From positions 1,426,001-1,490,000 of the forward strand of contig NC_091278.1 in the NCBI RefSeq assembly GCF_042100115.1: DNA of 64,000 nucleotides, written 5' to 3'. Under the pieces are notes generated by a model that worked only from the letters and a program-made list of their open reading frames with translations, had not been told where the DNA came from and did no database searches. The translations under genes and the position numbers were made by a program. The stretch is from Alternaria dauci (lineage: Eukaryota > Ascomycota > Dothideomycetes > Pleosporales > Pleosporaceae). How positions within the stretch are numbered: the stretch's first letter is position 1; each line of letters starts with the position of its first letter. Below are positions 43,338 to 54,900 of the stretch, one piece after another.

Positions 43338-45472
43338 TTACTGTCCACCCGTCTTCTCGTGCGTGCTCATCAAGCTACCAATGAAAGTAGTGATAAGCCT
43401 GCTCTGTACAGCAACAATGTCGTCAGGTACGAGCCAGATGGTGGCGCCCATCTTTCGCGCAATGCTGATGGCCAGCTTGGCGTTCTGGTAGCATTCGTCG
43501 TCATTGCGGCCCTGGTTTACGAGGTCGTAGTCGACGTATGCGGGCTTCATGCCGGCGAGGACGTCGAGCAGGAAGACGGCGTTGGCGAGAGAAGCGTCCT
43601 TGAAGGAGCGGATTTGGCTGCCCTTGCCGCCCTTGCGCGCCATGTCGTTGGCCCACTTGATCATATCCGCGTCGGCAATTTCGCGCTTGCCGAGGCGTTG
43701 AGCGAGGCCATTGAGGGTAGATACAATGTCCTTGCGCATCAGCTGCCATACCAGACCGAGAGTCAATGTGCGTTGACCGTCGGTGATATCAGCACCTTGG
43801 ATGCCCGGTAGCGAGAACTGGACCTGCTTGCCAAGCTCGACGGCATAGTTGGTGTTCTCTAGAGCCTTGAAGCGCATCAGTTCTTGGCCTTCGCGTGGCT
43901 TGTTCACGTGTCGCCAGTTTACGCTGCCTGGAATGACCTTGTCGTATGCTTGCAGAATGACTGTGCCGTCCTTGAGGTCCTCGTAGAAGGATTGTACGAC
44001 GGGCTTGACGTCAAGAGAGTTGAGCCATAGAGTAAAGACACGAGCCTCACGCTCTCCCGCTGCATCAAAGTCGTCAATTTCGGCCTTCTCCTCCTCAGTG
44101 ATGGGGTCAAGGCAGGGGTGTGTGTTGAACAAGTTGGCGACGAAAGCCAGGTTGAGCTTCGGGTTTCCAGCCACGAGAGATGTGGGCGTGAGGAACTTGC
44201 GGCAGTCGAGGGCGTCGGCGTTCTGCAGGACCATCTCCGCACGCTGGAGGAGGTCGGTTTGCTGGAGCGGCGAGCGAGAGCAGGTTTCGGGAGCTAGTTG
44301 GTTGAGGAGAACGGTGTAGTTCTCGCCATCCTTGACGTCGGTCGAGAAGTTGGAGACGCTGCAAAGGTTAGCTATGTTAACGCGTTGAGACCATGTCCTC
44401 GTCTACGTACGTTCTGTGCCACTTGGCGTTCTTCAGGTGGTAGTTGAACCACCTCAGCAGGATCTGCTCTGGTGGCAGACGCAGGAACTGCTCCAGTGTC
44501 TCATCATCTTCCAGTAGCCTGTAAAGCTCAGGATGCAGCTTGATGTCGATCTTACCCAACAGACCTCTCCGGATGATCTGCCAGATCAGACCCAGAATCA
44601 AGTGCTCGCGTACTTCAATGATATCCCCGCTGCCAATGTTGACGACTGAGCAGCCGATACCCTTGGCCGACTCAATGACAATGTTGTTGTTCTCTGTAAA
44701 GTGGAAGTTGTTGAGCGACTTGATCTTCTTGCCCGGCTTGTTCAGCACGCGTTCGTCAATGGTGTCCGGTACGCTGTCGTTGATGAGCTTGGACAAGACC
44801 AAGCCGTCCTTGCAGGCGTCGAACATCTCAAAGGTGTCGGTAGGGAAGGGCAGGCGGTCGCCAATGTCTGGGTCGCCAGCGAGGACGGCGTTGATGTGGC
44901 GCGTAAACTCGGTTCGCTCATCTTCGTTGATGGTGTGCGTGACGTTTGCTGACGAGCCCTGAACCTGGATCCTGCCACCGCCGACGCTACCTTTGGAGGC
45001 GTGCCCGGGGTTCGAGGGTGAGTTGACGCTTGAAGCTGTGCCAGCTCGCGGTCGGGTTGGGCCCGTGGACATGCGCTGTTGGGCAGGAGACGAGACGCGC
45101 AGTTTGGAGATGAGCTGTGGCGGTTAGCTTGTCTGCAGACAGGGCACAGCGGACCGCGATGCCTACATCTACATAGTCGTCAAGCTCTACTCTTCTCGAG
45201 CTGTCTAGTTCCACCTCTTTCAGGGCTTGTCGCACCACGTCGTACGGCTGGTGCTCCGACTGCTGCGCGGCCTTGATGACGGTTCCCTCGTCGAGGTAGC
45301 CCTTGTCTTCCACGTCGAGCTTCCGGAAGGCATCTTGCAGGCCAAAGATCTCGCCCTGCTCGAACTGGGGGTACTTCCTGTGCGCAATGCCTGGTTAGCT
45401 ACTGTGGAACCCAACGGATGGCGCGAGGGGGGAGCTTGCGCCCACGTACTTTTGCAGCTTGATGATGTTCAT
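43338..45472 (-). CDS. Fimbrin/plastin, actin-bundling protein
   Basis: Fimbrin cross-links actin filaments into bundles at endocytic patches, cables and the hyphal subapical collar. Exons are 45472-45450, 45377-45167, 45114-44411 and 44358-43338. Introns are 72, 52 and 52 bp. The product is 652 residues, the usual fungal size. Residues 8-75 are an EF-hand-like head (DVEDKGYLDEGT loop). Then come two actin-binding domains, each made of two calponin-homology repeats: ABD1 (about 125-380; SLNNFHFTENNNIVIESAKG, HLILGLIWQIIRRGLL) and ABD2 (about 400-640; TLTLGLVWQLMRKDIV, WLVPDDIVAVQSRLITTFI). The first coding exon is just 23 bases and is shared with the family start MNIIKLQKKYPQFEQ. A Ser/Gly-rich linker lies between head and ABD1. 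Secure. Confidence 0.96.
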
Positions 45473-46825
45473 GTTGGCGGTGCAAGTCAACACAGGTCAG
45501 TGGCGGAAGAAAAGGATATACTGGGCGGCAAAGTGACTGCCTGGCTTCGCCTCGTTCTGGGTTGCGCGTTCGATCACTTTGTGCCTCTTGTTTTGCTTGC
45601 CCGATGACGACGTGGGGCTACTGCCAAGACGGACACCTCGAGGCGGCAGGCTCGCATCCTGCTCCCGGATTACGTACGCACCTCACCTCTCTCCCCGTTA
45701 GGCTGCCATTGCTTCACAGGTACCCAACTCCGCCACCGATGTTACCAGCTGCCACATATTCATCGCCTTGCCATTCTCCGACGCCCATTATTTTTCCGTC
45801 TCTATGTTAGTATTCTGCCACTTTCAACGCCCAAGGCCTTCCATGGGTCCCCAGTTGTTGAAGCGGTGTCCACTGCCACCTCACTCTTCGCTAGAGCCAG
45901 TCCTTAGTGTCTACTGCGTGAAAAACCCTCAGACAACACATCACATTCAAACAACAGTCGCACAGTACATCAGTGGAAAAAGAGCTTTTGATTCCCTCAT
46001 TAACGTCATAAGGTCCATATCGCCGGCTCGCCCAACGAAAAACAGACACTAAAGCCATCCCATCTCCCAAAACGCTCAAGGTGGCCTGACAGCTGCCGTA
46101 TGCTATTCAGCCCCAACGCACCACCTAGGTAAAAAAAAACAATAGGGCGACATGTCCACTCATGGACATGTCCGCCAAATCAACATCATCATTGCGTGAA
46201 CATCCCATCGTGTACGCCTGCATTTTCGTCAAACATGGCGTGCCGTTCGTTTCGAAGCGAGGAGTGCTGGAGTTGTGTCGCTGACGTCGTCCACGCATGG
46301 GTCCGGTATCAGCGGTCGTGGGATTGGCGTATGTCGAGCGAGAGCATTATTGAGGTGACAGAACTACCGACATCGAAAAGCTTCCTGTACTGTTCCAAGC
46401 TTCAGAAAGGTAAAGGACGTGGTTGTAGAATGTACAAGACTTGCACATGCTCGTGCCGCATGCAGAAGTCGTATATCATGAGACTGAAAGCCCAGGACAT
46501 GGTGTATAGGAACAGTAGTTCCACGAAGCAAATGGTCGTAAAAGTCGTAAATGCCGAAACGTGTTGAAATGTAGACAAGAGACAAGGTCAGAAGGAAATG
46601 TAAACACAAGGAAATACGAGGGAGCGACAAAATGGCGTCTAGGTTGCCTCGAACCGTTACGTTCCGATTGGAGAGTGCCTAGGAATGTCGAGGTGCCATG
46701 TTGTGTGTTGCTTCTGAAAGGACCGCTCGCTCAATGCCGCGAAGTCGCTGGAAATAGAGGCCAACCCGCCTTCTAATGTAGGAACCGGCAGCTGACTACC
46801 CAAATGCTTGCGTGGATGTTTTCCA
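45473..46825. other. Intergenic, fimbrin promoter and stuA 3-prime region
   Basis: About 1.35 kb. It contains the fimbrin promoter and the stuA 3-prime UTR. A strong inverted repeat lies at 46146-46176. No gene is supported. Confidence 0.5.
46146..46176. repeat. Inverted repeat, hairpin-forming
   Basis: GACATGTCCA (46149-46158) and its exact complement TGGACATGTC (46163-46172) are separated by four bases. Outer GGC/GCC pairs extend the stem past a single bulged base. The ACATGT centre is itself palindromic. It could be a regulatory palindrome or an RNA hairpin in the stuA 3-prime region. Confidence 0.7.
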
Positions 46826-48917
46826 TTACCGTCTGGCACGCTGAGCTGTCATGGTGTGCGCGCGCTGGATGCCAGGGTTGGGATCAGCGTAGTTGCCGCC
46901 AACTGCGCCGCCCTCCATGGTCTTGCGTCTCTTGAGGCCGCCCATGTCGTCACCTTGGACGCTGTCGGGGCGGTATGGGTCCTGGTCTTCGTCGTCGCGA
47001 CCGCGTTTACCCGAGTTGTTCACTCCATTTGTCGGAGGATATCCCTGACTGGGGTACTGCGATACAGCCCCAGGTCCCTGGTAAGCGTCGTGGGCTGCGT
47101 TACCGTTGGGGCCACCTCGCGGATCGCTCATAACATTGTAGAGATTGCTAGAGGGGGGTGCCTGGCGCTGCGGCGTGGGGTAGCCCGAGTTCCACTGAGG
47201 CTGACCTGCGGCTGCTGACCGAGGCGTGGCTCGTCCAGACCCGTTCTGATGAGGCGATCCTGTCATTTCCGGAGAAAGATGAGCGTGGTCGGGGTGCATG
47301 GCACCCGAGGCACCGTTGGGGGTGTAGCCGTACGGGCCCCTGTTTCCATTGTATGGAGCACTAGAGTGAGTGTACTCATTGTCGTGGTCATGGTCTCCCT
47401 CACTTCCGGCCTGGGGAGGGGCCACCTGCTCGCTTCCCTGCGGCATCATGCCATCAGCTGGCTTGACGTCACCCTCATCTGGCACATCGCTAATGCGGGA
47501 TGGTGGTGCCATCTCCGTCTTCGGGTAAGAAGCGTCTTGACGGTATGCCATCATAGGCTGTCCCTGCGCATACTGGCCTGGTTGCGAGGGTGGTGCCGAG
47601 TACAAGGGCCTGGAGCCATCGAAGCTTTGACCAGAAGCGTAGGACATGCCTTGCTGAACGGCACCAGGAGGAGTGCTTGCAGGTGTAGTTGGTACGGAAC
47701 GCGTGTTGCTCAGTCCAGTGTCAATGGACAGTGGCTGACCGCCCTGGGCGTTTTGGACGTTGCTACCGTTCCACTCATAAGAGCTACCTTGGTTGCCCAT
47801 GCCCATTATGCTCGAGGCACTTGTGGGAGGAGTGGGGAAGGTGTGAGCTCGGTCGAGGCCTGGACGACCTGACGAGGGGTGTGGCTGGATAGCATGCGGT
47901 GGCTGAGACATCGCAGCACCAATCGGGTTACTCATGGAGTGATGATGATGGAGCGAAGGCGGTTGCGACGCCGCTGGTCCGGAGAGGTATCGCTGATGTG
48001 TCTGCATCTGGTCAGGTCTTCGGTTCCGGTCAACAGCAGCCATGGCAGCGCTTCCTACACTTGCCCTCGTCTGGTTCGACGGATGGTAGAGCAGTGCTCC
48101 AATGTCGTGAACGAACAGAGGATATAGCTGCTCCGTGATCTTCTCCTTGTTTGCAAACTCAAGAGCCCGCTCAAAAGGAATCCTGTTTTGTCTTAATACG
48201 TATCGACCAAGGTCATAGTATTGGCACTTACCAAACACCCTTGAGATGCATCGGGCCGATCTTGACGACATGGCGCGTCTTTTCGCTCTTCAGTATGCCG
48301 TCTCGACGACCTCGGGTCATTCCCGCAACATTCAGAAGTTTGGTACCGTTGATCATGTGATTGTCTGTAGTATGTGAGCTTGCCGTTCATTCGAGAAAAA
48401 AGTGACGCAAATGTATCGTACCTTCACGGCGCGCAACACACACGCCTTTCGCTTCTACCTGGAAGCATAGACTACCTTCGTCTTCCCAGAGCGTAGCAGT
48501 TACACGGGGCTTCATTCCTGGTGGAGCAACTTGGCCAGTGTGATCAAATGTCTGAGACTGATAGCCCTGCGAACCAGCTAGTGATGATGTAGGCGCACCG
48601 GAAGACATGGCTGAAGAGGTTAGTTTGATGTACAAGATAGGATTGGTATCGGACTCACCCGGAAGCTGCAGTGTTGAAGGCACCATCGCAGGATTCATTG
48701 AAGAAGAAGCCGGGATTTGCGAAGGGACACCAGTGGGGTATCCATACGGATATCCAGGCGGACCTTGACTGTACTGGTGTTGAGGCTGCATCATTGAAGA
48801 CTGCTGTTGTGGGTACGAGTAATGCGACAGACCCGACGGGGGGGCTGAAGCAGGGGCATGTGTAGCGGTAGCCATGTGTGATTGATGCACGTCAGCATAT
48901 GATTGCATCTGGTTCAT
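46826..48917 (-). CDS. stuA: APSES transcription factor StuA
   Basis: StuA controls conidiation, hyphal differentiation and, in plant pathogens, effector and metabolite expression. Exons are 48917-48659, 48610-48422, 48364-48232 and 48182-46826. Introns are 48, 57 and 49 bp. The product has 645 residues from the Met at 48917 ([16 protein letters not shown]). The APSES bHLH-like DNA-binding domain spans about 121-225: [80 protein letters not shown]. The rest is Gln/Pro/Ser/Gly-rich and disordered. A C-terminal basic pair ([10 protein letters not shown] ... [12 protein letters not shown]) is the likely nuclear signal. The first intron is 3n and stop-free, so an unspliced reading would add 16 residues. 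The frame stays open for 169 codons upstream without a Met. Confidence 0.95.
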
Positions 48918-51900
48918 GCTGTTGTAGCCACTTGGTGCAAAACCGTATCCGTCCTGGGTACCGAACGGGGAGCTTTGGACAGAATGCGCGTTCACGGACT
49001 GAGAGTCACGATTGAGGGACTGGGGTGTCTGCTCGGGAGACGGCGTCTTGAACCCAGAGGTTTGACCGTTGATCGATGCCGTGTAAGATGTATGGGATCC
49101 TGCACTTCCACCAACCACTGAACCAGAGCTAATGGAGTCACCTCGAGGGGAAGAGGAGTTGGACGAGCCGCTAGGATGCGATTGGATCTGGGGCAGCGCT
49201 GGCAGACGCTCGTTGGACACTGCAGGTTTAGGTGTGTAGTGGGATTGGTACCAGGTATCGACGGGGCCGCGAGCGTGGACCGACGAGATCGATGGGAGCT
49301 CCAGCTTTACGGTATTGACGTGTTTTCGCGTCGATGTGGTTTGCGTTCGCGGGGATGCTCGAGTCAGTCTTCTCGATAACCGAGCGTATTGCTGTGGAAG
49401 AGCAAGCTTTCGGCGCTCACAAGACTAGATTGCAGAATCTGCGCACGTATCCGAAGGACGATAGCTTGCTGATGTTATAGGTTGCCGCAGAAGATTGACG
49501 AGGCGAATAGTCTTCACCGCAAGTTAGTTGTTTGCTTCTCAAAGGTGAGGTCGGTCGACTGCAGCGGGAACCAACGAGACGCGGGCAGACACGTGTGCAA
49601 ACAAGACCAACTGGAAGACCAGACTGGAGAGGGCAGGGAGAGCAGTCAGGTGGAACGAGTTGTGTGGAATGGATCAGGGTGAGAGAGGGCAGTGTTGGCT
49701 ACAGTGAACGGAGGAACTGACCAGAATGTTTTTGGCGGCGGGCAGACGCGACGCAAAGCTCAAAGCACGAGTGAAGCTGCGGGACGAAATCGAACGCTGC
49801 AAACAATGCTGGATTCTGAAAAAGCTAGTCGTTACGTCGTTGCAGTCGTGAAGCAGGGAAGCGCTGGTAGTCGGCAATGCTTTTGACGCTGGTTCTCAAA
49901 ATACGCGAAAGGACGAATTGACAAATGCCAGGCTGGAAGAATAGCGGGATGGTGCAGTTCGGGCTCGAAACATGTGCCGCAGGATTGGCGTGGACGAAGT
50001 CGTCGTCAAGGGTCGTAATGTCGTCGCGCTTCGTTAATGCGGGCCGAGCTGTATCGATACTGATAACCGCTGCACCTGCCAGAAAACACTACGCGCAAGA
50101 CGCGTCAGTACTCGTTCGGGTGCACAAAGGAAGATGAATTGCGTTTGGTGTAATCAACAAGCGGCCGTCTATGGGAGGTAAACAAGGAAAGCCAACAGAA
50201 AGGCTTCTTCGCAGACTGCGGTGGGGAGGCGGAGGGTTTAGAGGCGGAGGTGGTTGGGATGGGACCTCTGATGCTAGTGCTGGACCAACCAGACAAGGCG
50301 ACAGATAGGCGAGAGAGCTCGGAAAAGCCAGGCGGCGAATCCGGCAGCTCGCCAGACGGGCAGAGAGAGAGAGGGTGGTTACGACCCGGTTTACTCACCA
50401 AATTCTTCAACGAACGAACGCGAAGAGTGCTGGACAACAATGACGCTGGTGGTTTGCTTGCGTGTGGAGAAGGAAGTCGTTCTTGACGGCGGTGCTGCAG
50501 GATTCTTTGCAGCGCTCGACAGCAGGCAGGCCGCAGCTAAGAGGGCTGACCGAGCCAGGCGAGCAACGCACGCCCCGCAGGATAGTCTGTTCGAGATGGC
50601 CGCTTCTTTTTGCAGACGGCGTGTCCAATGCTTCTACACTGTCAGTGCGCGATGGGCGTCGCTGGCAAGTTGTTCCGTAGAGACAAGCTGTAGCTGCGTG
50701 AACGGGCCGGCGCGAGTTTGCAGAAGCGGCTCAAGAGACAGGCGATGCAGTCGAGATGAAGCCGCAGCAGCGCGTGAAGCCAGAAACCGGTGCGCCCAAG
50801 GTGCAGCTTCTGTACTGTACCTAGACACGGGTGGTGGAGATCTTCTGGGGACTCAGCGCTGCACACACACGAGCCGCCGCGAGCACACAATCTAAAATCA
50901 CTTCGGGCTTGGTCGAAGTGTGAGAGGACACGATGGCATGGGGGTGGCCCGGCTTGCGCACCCAGCCTGGACCCGCGAGCAACAATCCCGTGAAAGGCAG
51001 GCCGTTTCGCTCAAGGCGCACAGACTCCACCCTGGAGCATGCTGACTGGGCTGATCCGCCGACGGTGCGGTTGACAAGGGCGCTGGATGGAGAGCGAGAT
51101 GACAGGGACAGGGCTGCGAGGCTATACCGCGACGACCGCTATGCACACAAGCGAGCGTACTGTAGTAGGACTCTGGTGCCAGCCACCGCCCTGGCCCAAG
51201 AAACACAACAGCAGACGTCTTGCAAGCCGCATCTGAGAGGCCGCGGGGAGAGAGGGCTATTCCTGTCCATCTCCCTCCGGACAGCCCAGACAGCACACTT
51301 CCAAGACACTGACGATGACATGACTGGCAAGGATGGTGGGCTCCAAGTTTAGTGGGCGCCTACTTTTTTTCCACCAGCGTGCCGCTTCCTGAGGCATCGG
51401 ATGGGCTCCCGATGGGGATAACACGGCTGAATAGATTGGAGCCATTCAGCGCAGCCGGAGATATTTGACGCGCTGCGCAGATACACCTAGTCAGTGAGCA
51501 AATGATAGGGAACAGGCTGGCAAGGGCTGCAGGCTTTGACTAAGCTGCGCCGGACCGCGTTGATGCGGAGCATGGCCCAGAAACGCATCCCAACAAGCGA
51601 TCGGAAAGCCCCAGGTCAAACGTCTGGGTCCATATCACGCACAGTCGGCTGGCGGTGCTGAGTGGCCCGGCTGGCGCGATGATTTGCACTGCTGCGAGTC
51701 AGAGCGGGACGCTTGGTAGTGCTCACTGAGACGAAAAAGCAGACAGAGACACTGCAGCACTGCCGGCCAGCCACGCTCGCTCTGAAACGGGCTCAACTGC
51801 CGCGGCACGCCCGCCATGAGCTGACTCAATTCCGTCATCTCTGGCTTCCTTCACGGCGGCACTTGATGCTTTTGGCAGGCCGTAAATGAGATTGAGCTTC

Positions 51901-54900
51901 CCGGGTCTCTCGCGACACCCTGATGCCGTGCAAAATCCCTACTCAGGCTAAATTGGCGCCATCCAACAGTCGCAGGGATGCGCCCGAGAGCGAGCGGGAT
52001 AGACGGACGGTAGGCCGTGCAAGCCAGCTGGCCGTCTTGCCTGGTATTGGTCAGACGCGCTATCATTGGCTGTGTAGTCGACGGTATGGACTGAGACCAG
52101 CGTCTATCGCTCCCAGGAGCTTGTCCACTCAACTGCTGGGACACGCAAGACACGAAGCGAGCATGTGAAGCAAGTGCAACGTGGAGACTCGACTGCGTGC
52201 GACAACCATGTCATGTCTGCGGCGTCGTCCATCAATGCTGAAAGCCCTCCACACTGCAATCGAAAGACAAACGTGCCGGCAGTAACACAGGTTTAGGCTT
52301 GACACTGGATGTGGACGCCGCAGTGTATGATAGGATGTGTGCTAGTTGCGGTGAGTAGATGCGCTGGCGACGCTAGCCCTAACCAGCCTTGCCAAGCCGT
52401 GGTCACGCTTTCTGGCTGCGCCCTCAACAGCCACCCGCACTACCGCACTGTGAGTGCGACTCAATATTCATCGTCGTGTCTCGCGGTCGGAATCGCTGGA
52501 CCCAGTATCCTGGCTGTGATCTAGGGCAGTACCACAAGGGTGTTCCTTTCGGCCAGTTGAAACAGCAATACAGCCAGACACCTCGCCGCAATCCTCAAAG
52601 CGACGAACGCCCTGCCATGTCACTGCGTCACGGGACTCGCAGCACAGCGCACGGGAGAATCCGCCTCTATCCTTGCTCAGACCATGCGAACGGTGACAGC
52701 CTCGACTTTGGGACTCAAAGCAGGCCCAGCCACTTGACAGTTGGCACCTGTCCTGCCCATGTTATCGCCTCAGGCGCCAAACCAACTGTTCGCATCCATC
52801 CGATCCCCCTGCTAGCCGCGGAGCGTACACTGGCCCTCACAACCAATCCTCCCCATGTTTTGTTGCAGCATGTGGTCTAAAGTCTGGTCGAGAACAACAT
52901 TCTCGCACACCTGTACCACTACCGAGAATATCAGATGAGGGCTGTCGGAGCATATCGCATCATCAGTCGATCCTAGCCAACATCAGACAGACCATGCCTG
53001 GAATCCCGCTACAGTCCGGTGGTACAGGTGCCGGTGTTTGAACCACGTTAAAAGGTAAGAGGTAGGACCAGAAGCTCAAGCGACCCGCACCGTATTACCA
53101 TGTGCAAGTTTACATGCAATGAGCTATTCGCACCATGTCCTCACCGAGGCGCAGTCACACCCTCATCGCGTGGACTACCGTGTCTAGCAGATATGCACAA
53201 GTGTAAATAAACGTGCAGTGCAGCCGGCGCGATGTGGGAGCGGATCGTGGAGAAGGGCCCGCGCCTGTCTCGACCTCCTACTTGCTGACCACCACTACTC
53301 TGGCAGTCGGAAGCGGCAACATCAGCGTGTCAGAACAAATACAGCCTTTGACCAATCTAGACAAGAGCCCAGAAGTGTCGACCTCTTAGCACATGACAAA
53401 CGTTCTATTCTCGATCCTCCGACAGGGTTCAAGGAAAGGGCGACTCCTGTTGTATCAGCCTTAGCCCCCTCAAGCATCGTGTTCTCGTGTAGTGGCCACG
53501 CAGTGGGGTCTGTGTACATTCCTGTCCAACTGGCAATAAAGCGCAATCTGGACTCGGGCCACAATCCTCTGTATCCCCGGACGAAGGCATGCTATACCTC
53601 CGGCCTACATCAACCAAAATGCCGATCTCCTTCTTGTCCGGGAAAATCGCTCGACAGAAAACAAAAACACGCTACGTTTTTCACGTTGACGACCGTCTCG
53701 AACACCTGTACGAGCGTTCCTGCAGCGTGAGGCAATCCCGCGATGCGTCCGCGCTTGGGACAATCTAGCCGTCGATTGGATAAAGCCGCGTATGCAGCAA
53801 GCCGCACTTGCATATGCATGTGATGTAGGGCACCCCTGCCTGGCCTGAGCCAAGCCCGTGCCCCTCACCCTTCCACGATCATAGCTCGATCGAACTGTTG
53901 GAAGATGGCCTTCACGTGCGGTTGCACTGACAATCTCACGTCTTCGCTTGATAGCACACGAGTGCGAAGCGACCGCCGCTGATACACTGGGGGATATCGA
54001 ATTCTACCGCGGCGGTCACTCTCGAGCCTTTGCTTCCATATTGATCAGCATCACATCCTCGCTCAAGCGTTCAGCTAGGCGTTCGGCTACCAATCACCAC
54101 CGGCCACGTCAGGAGACAGCAGAGCCGTTATCGGGGTATCGACGGAGCAAGTAAGCCACGACCGCTCCTTGCAGCTCGTGTGGGGGGCGTGACGTTACTT
54201 TGTGATTGGTGGGTCGACATGCTCACCGGTCTGGCTTCATGGGTTTTCGCCCCACTCCTTGTCACGCTCTGTGGACGACTCGCTTGTTTTGACGTTCTCT
54301 AGCGTCTTTTCCATTACACTCCAGATGCCCTTCGATGCTCAACAAAGTTCGACAATGAACAATCGAAGTGAGGGGTTCATTGTTCGGCTGAGACGACTAC
54401 CCGTTTTGCCGGCAACAAACACCTTCTACAAGCGAAGTCCTCACCGCCCTTCTATTCTTATGCCTCGGATCTTCAATGGCAGGTTGAACCGTTGAAGCAA
54501 TCTAAAAGCTTGCTGGCGAGCTAGGGTGAAGTAGACGGCGGCCGTGCTCCCCCACTGCGCCGCGCGCTCAGTGTACACCAAAAATGCCTGCAACGACATG
54601 CTGAAGTCGTTACTTGAGTCAGTATGTGGACGGTGGGCAAATCTGTCGACTTCCGCCTCCATGCAGCATCTCAACGGCAGCCAAAAGCAGGTTGCCATCT
54701 CGCTGCAGCAAAAATGCTTGTCGCTAGGGCGGCGCAATTCCCGCACGACATACCTGCGTGCGTCAGGTCTATGTCTCGCCACAATTCAGGGTACAGTGGT
54801 ACACTACAGTATACCCCACGCTATGAAGCGAATTGCGACTATCCATGATTCGATTTGAGGAACACACGTTCTAAGAGAGGCCTCAGCGCGACTATGCATA

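Noticed and set aside
47249..47872. 207-codon plus-strand frame opposite stuA
   Set aside because: Antisense shadow of the Gln/Pro/Ser-rich StuA C-terminus; no start context or homology.
53218..53730. 170-codon plus-strand frame in the 8-kb interval
   Set aside because: Random-looking composition, no domain, no splice neighbours; treated as chance.
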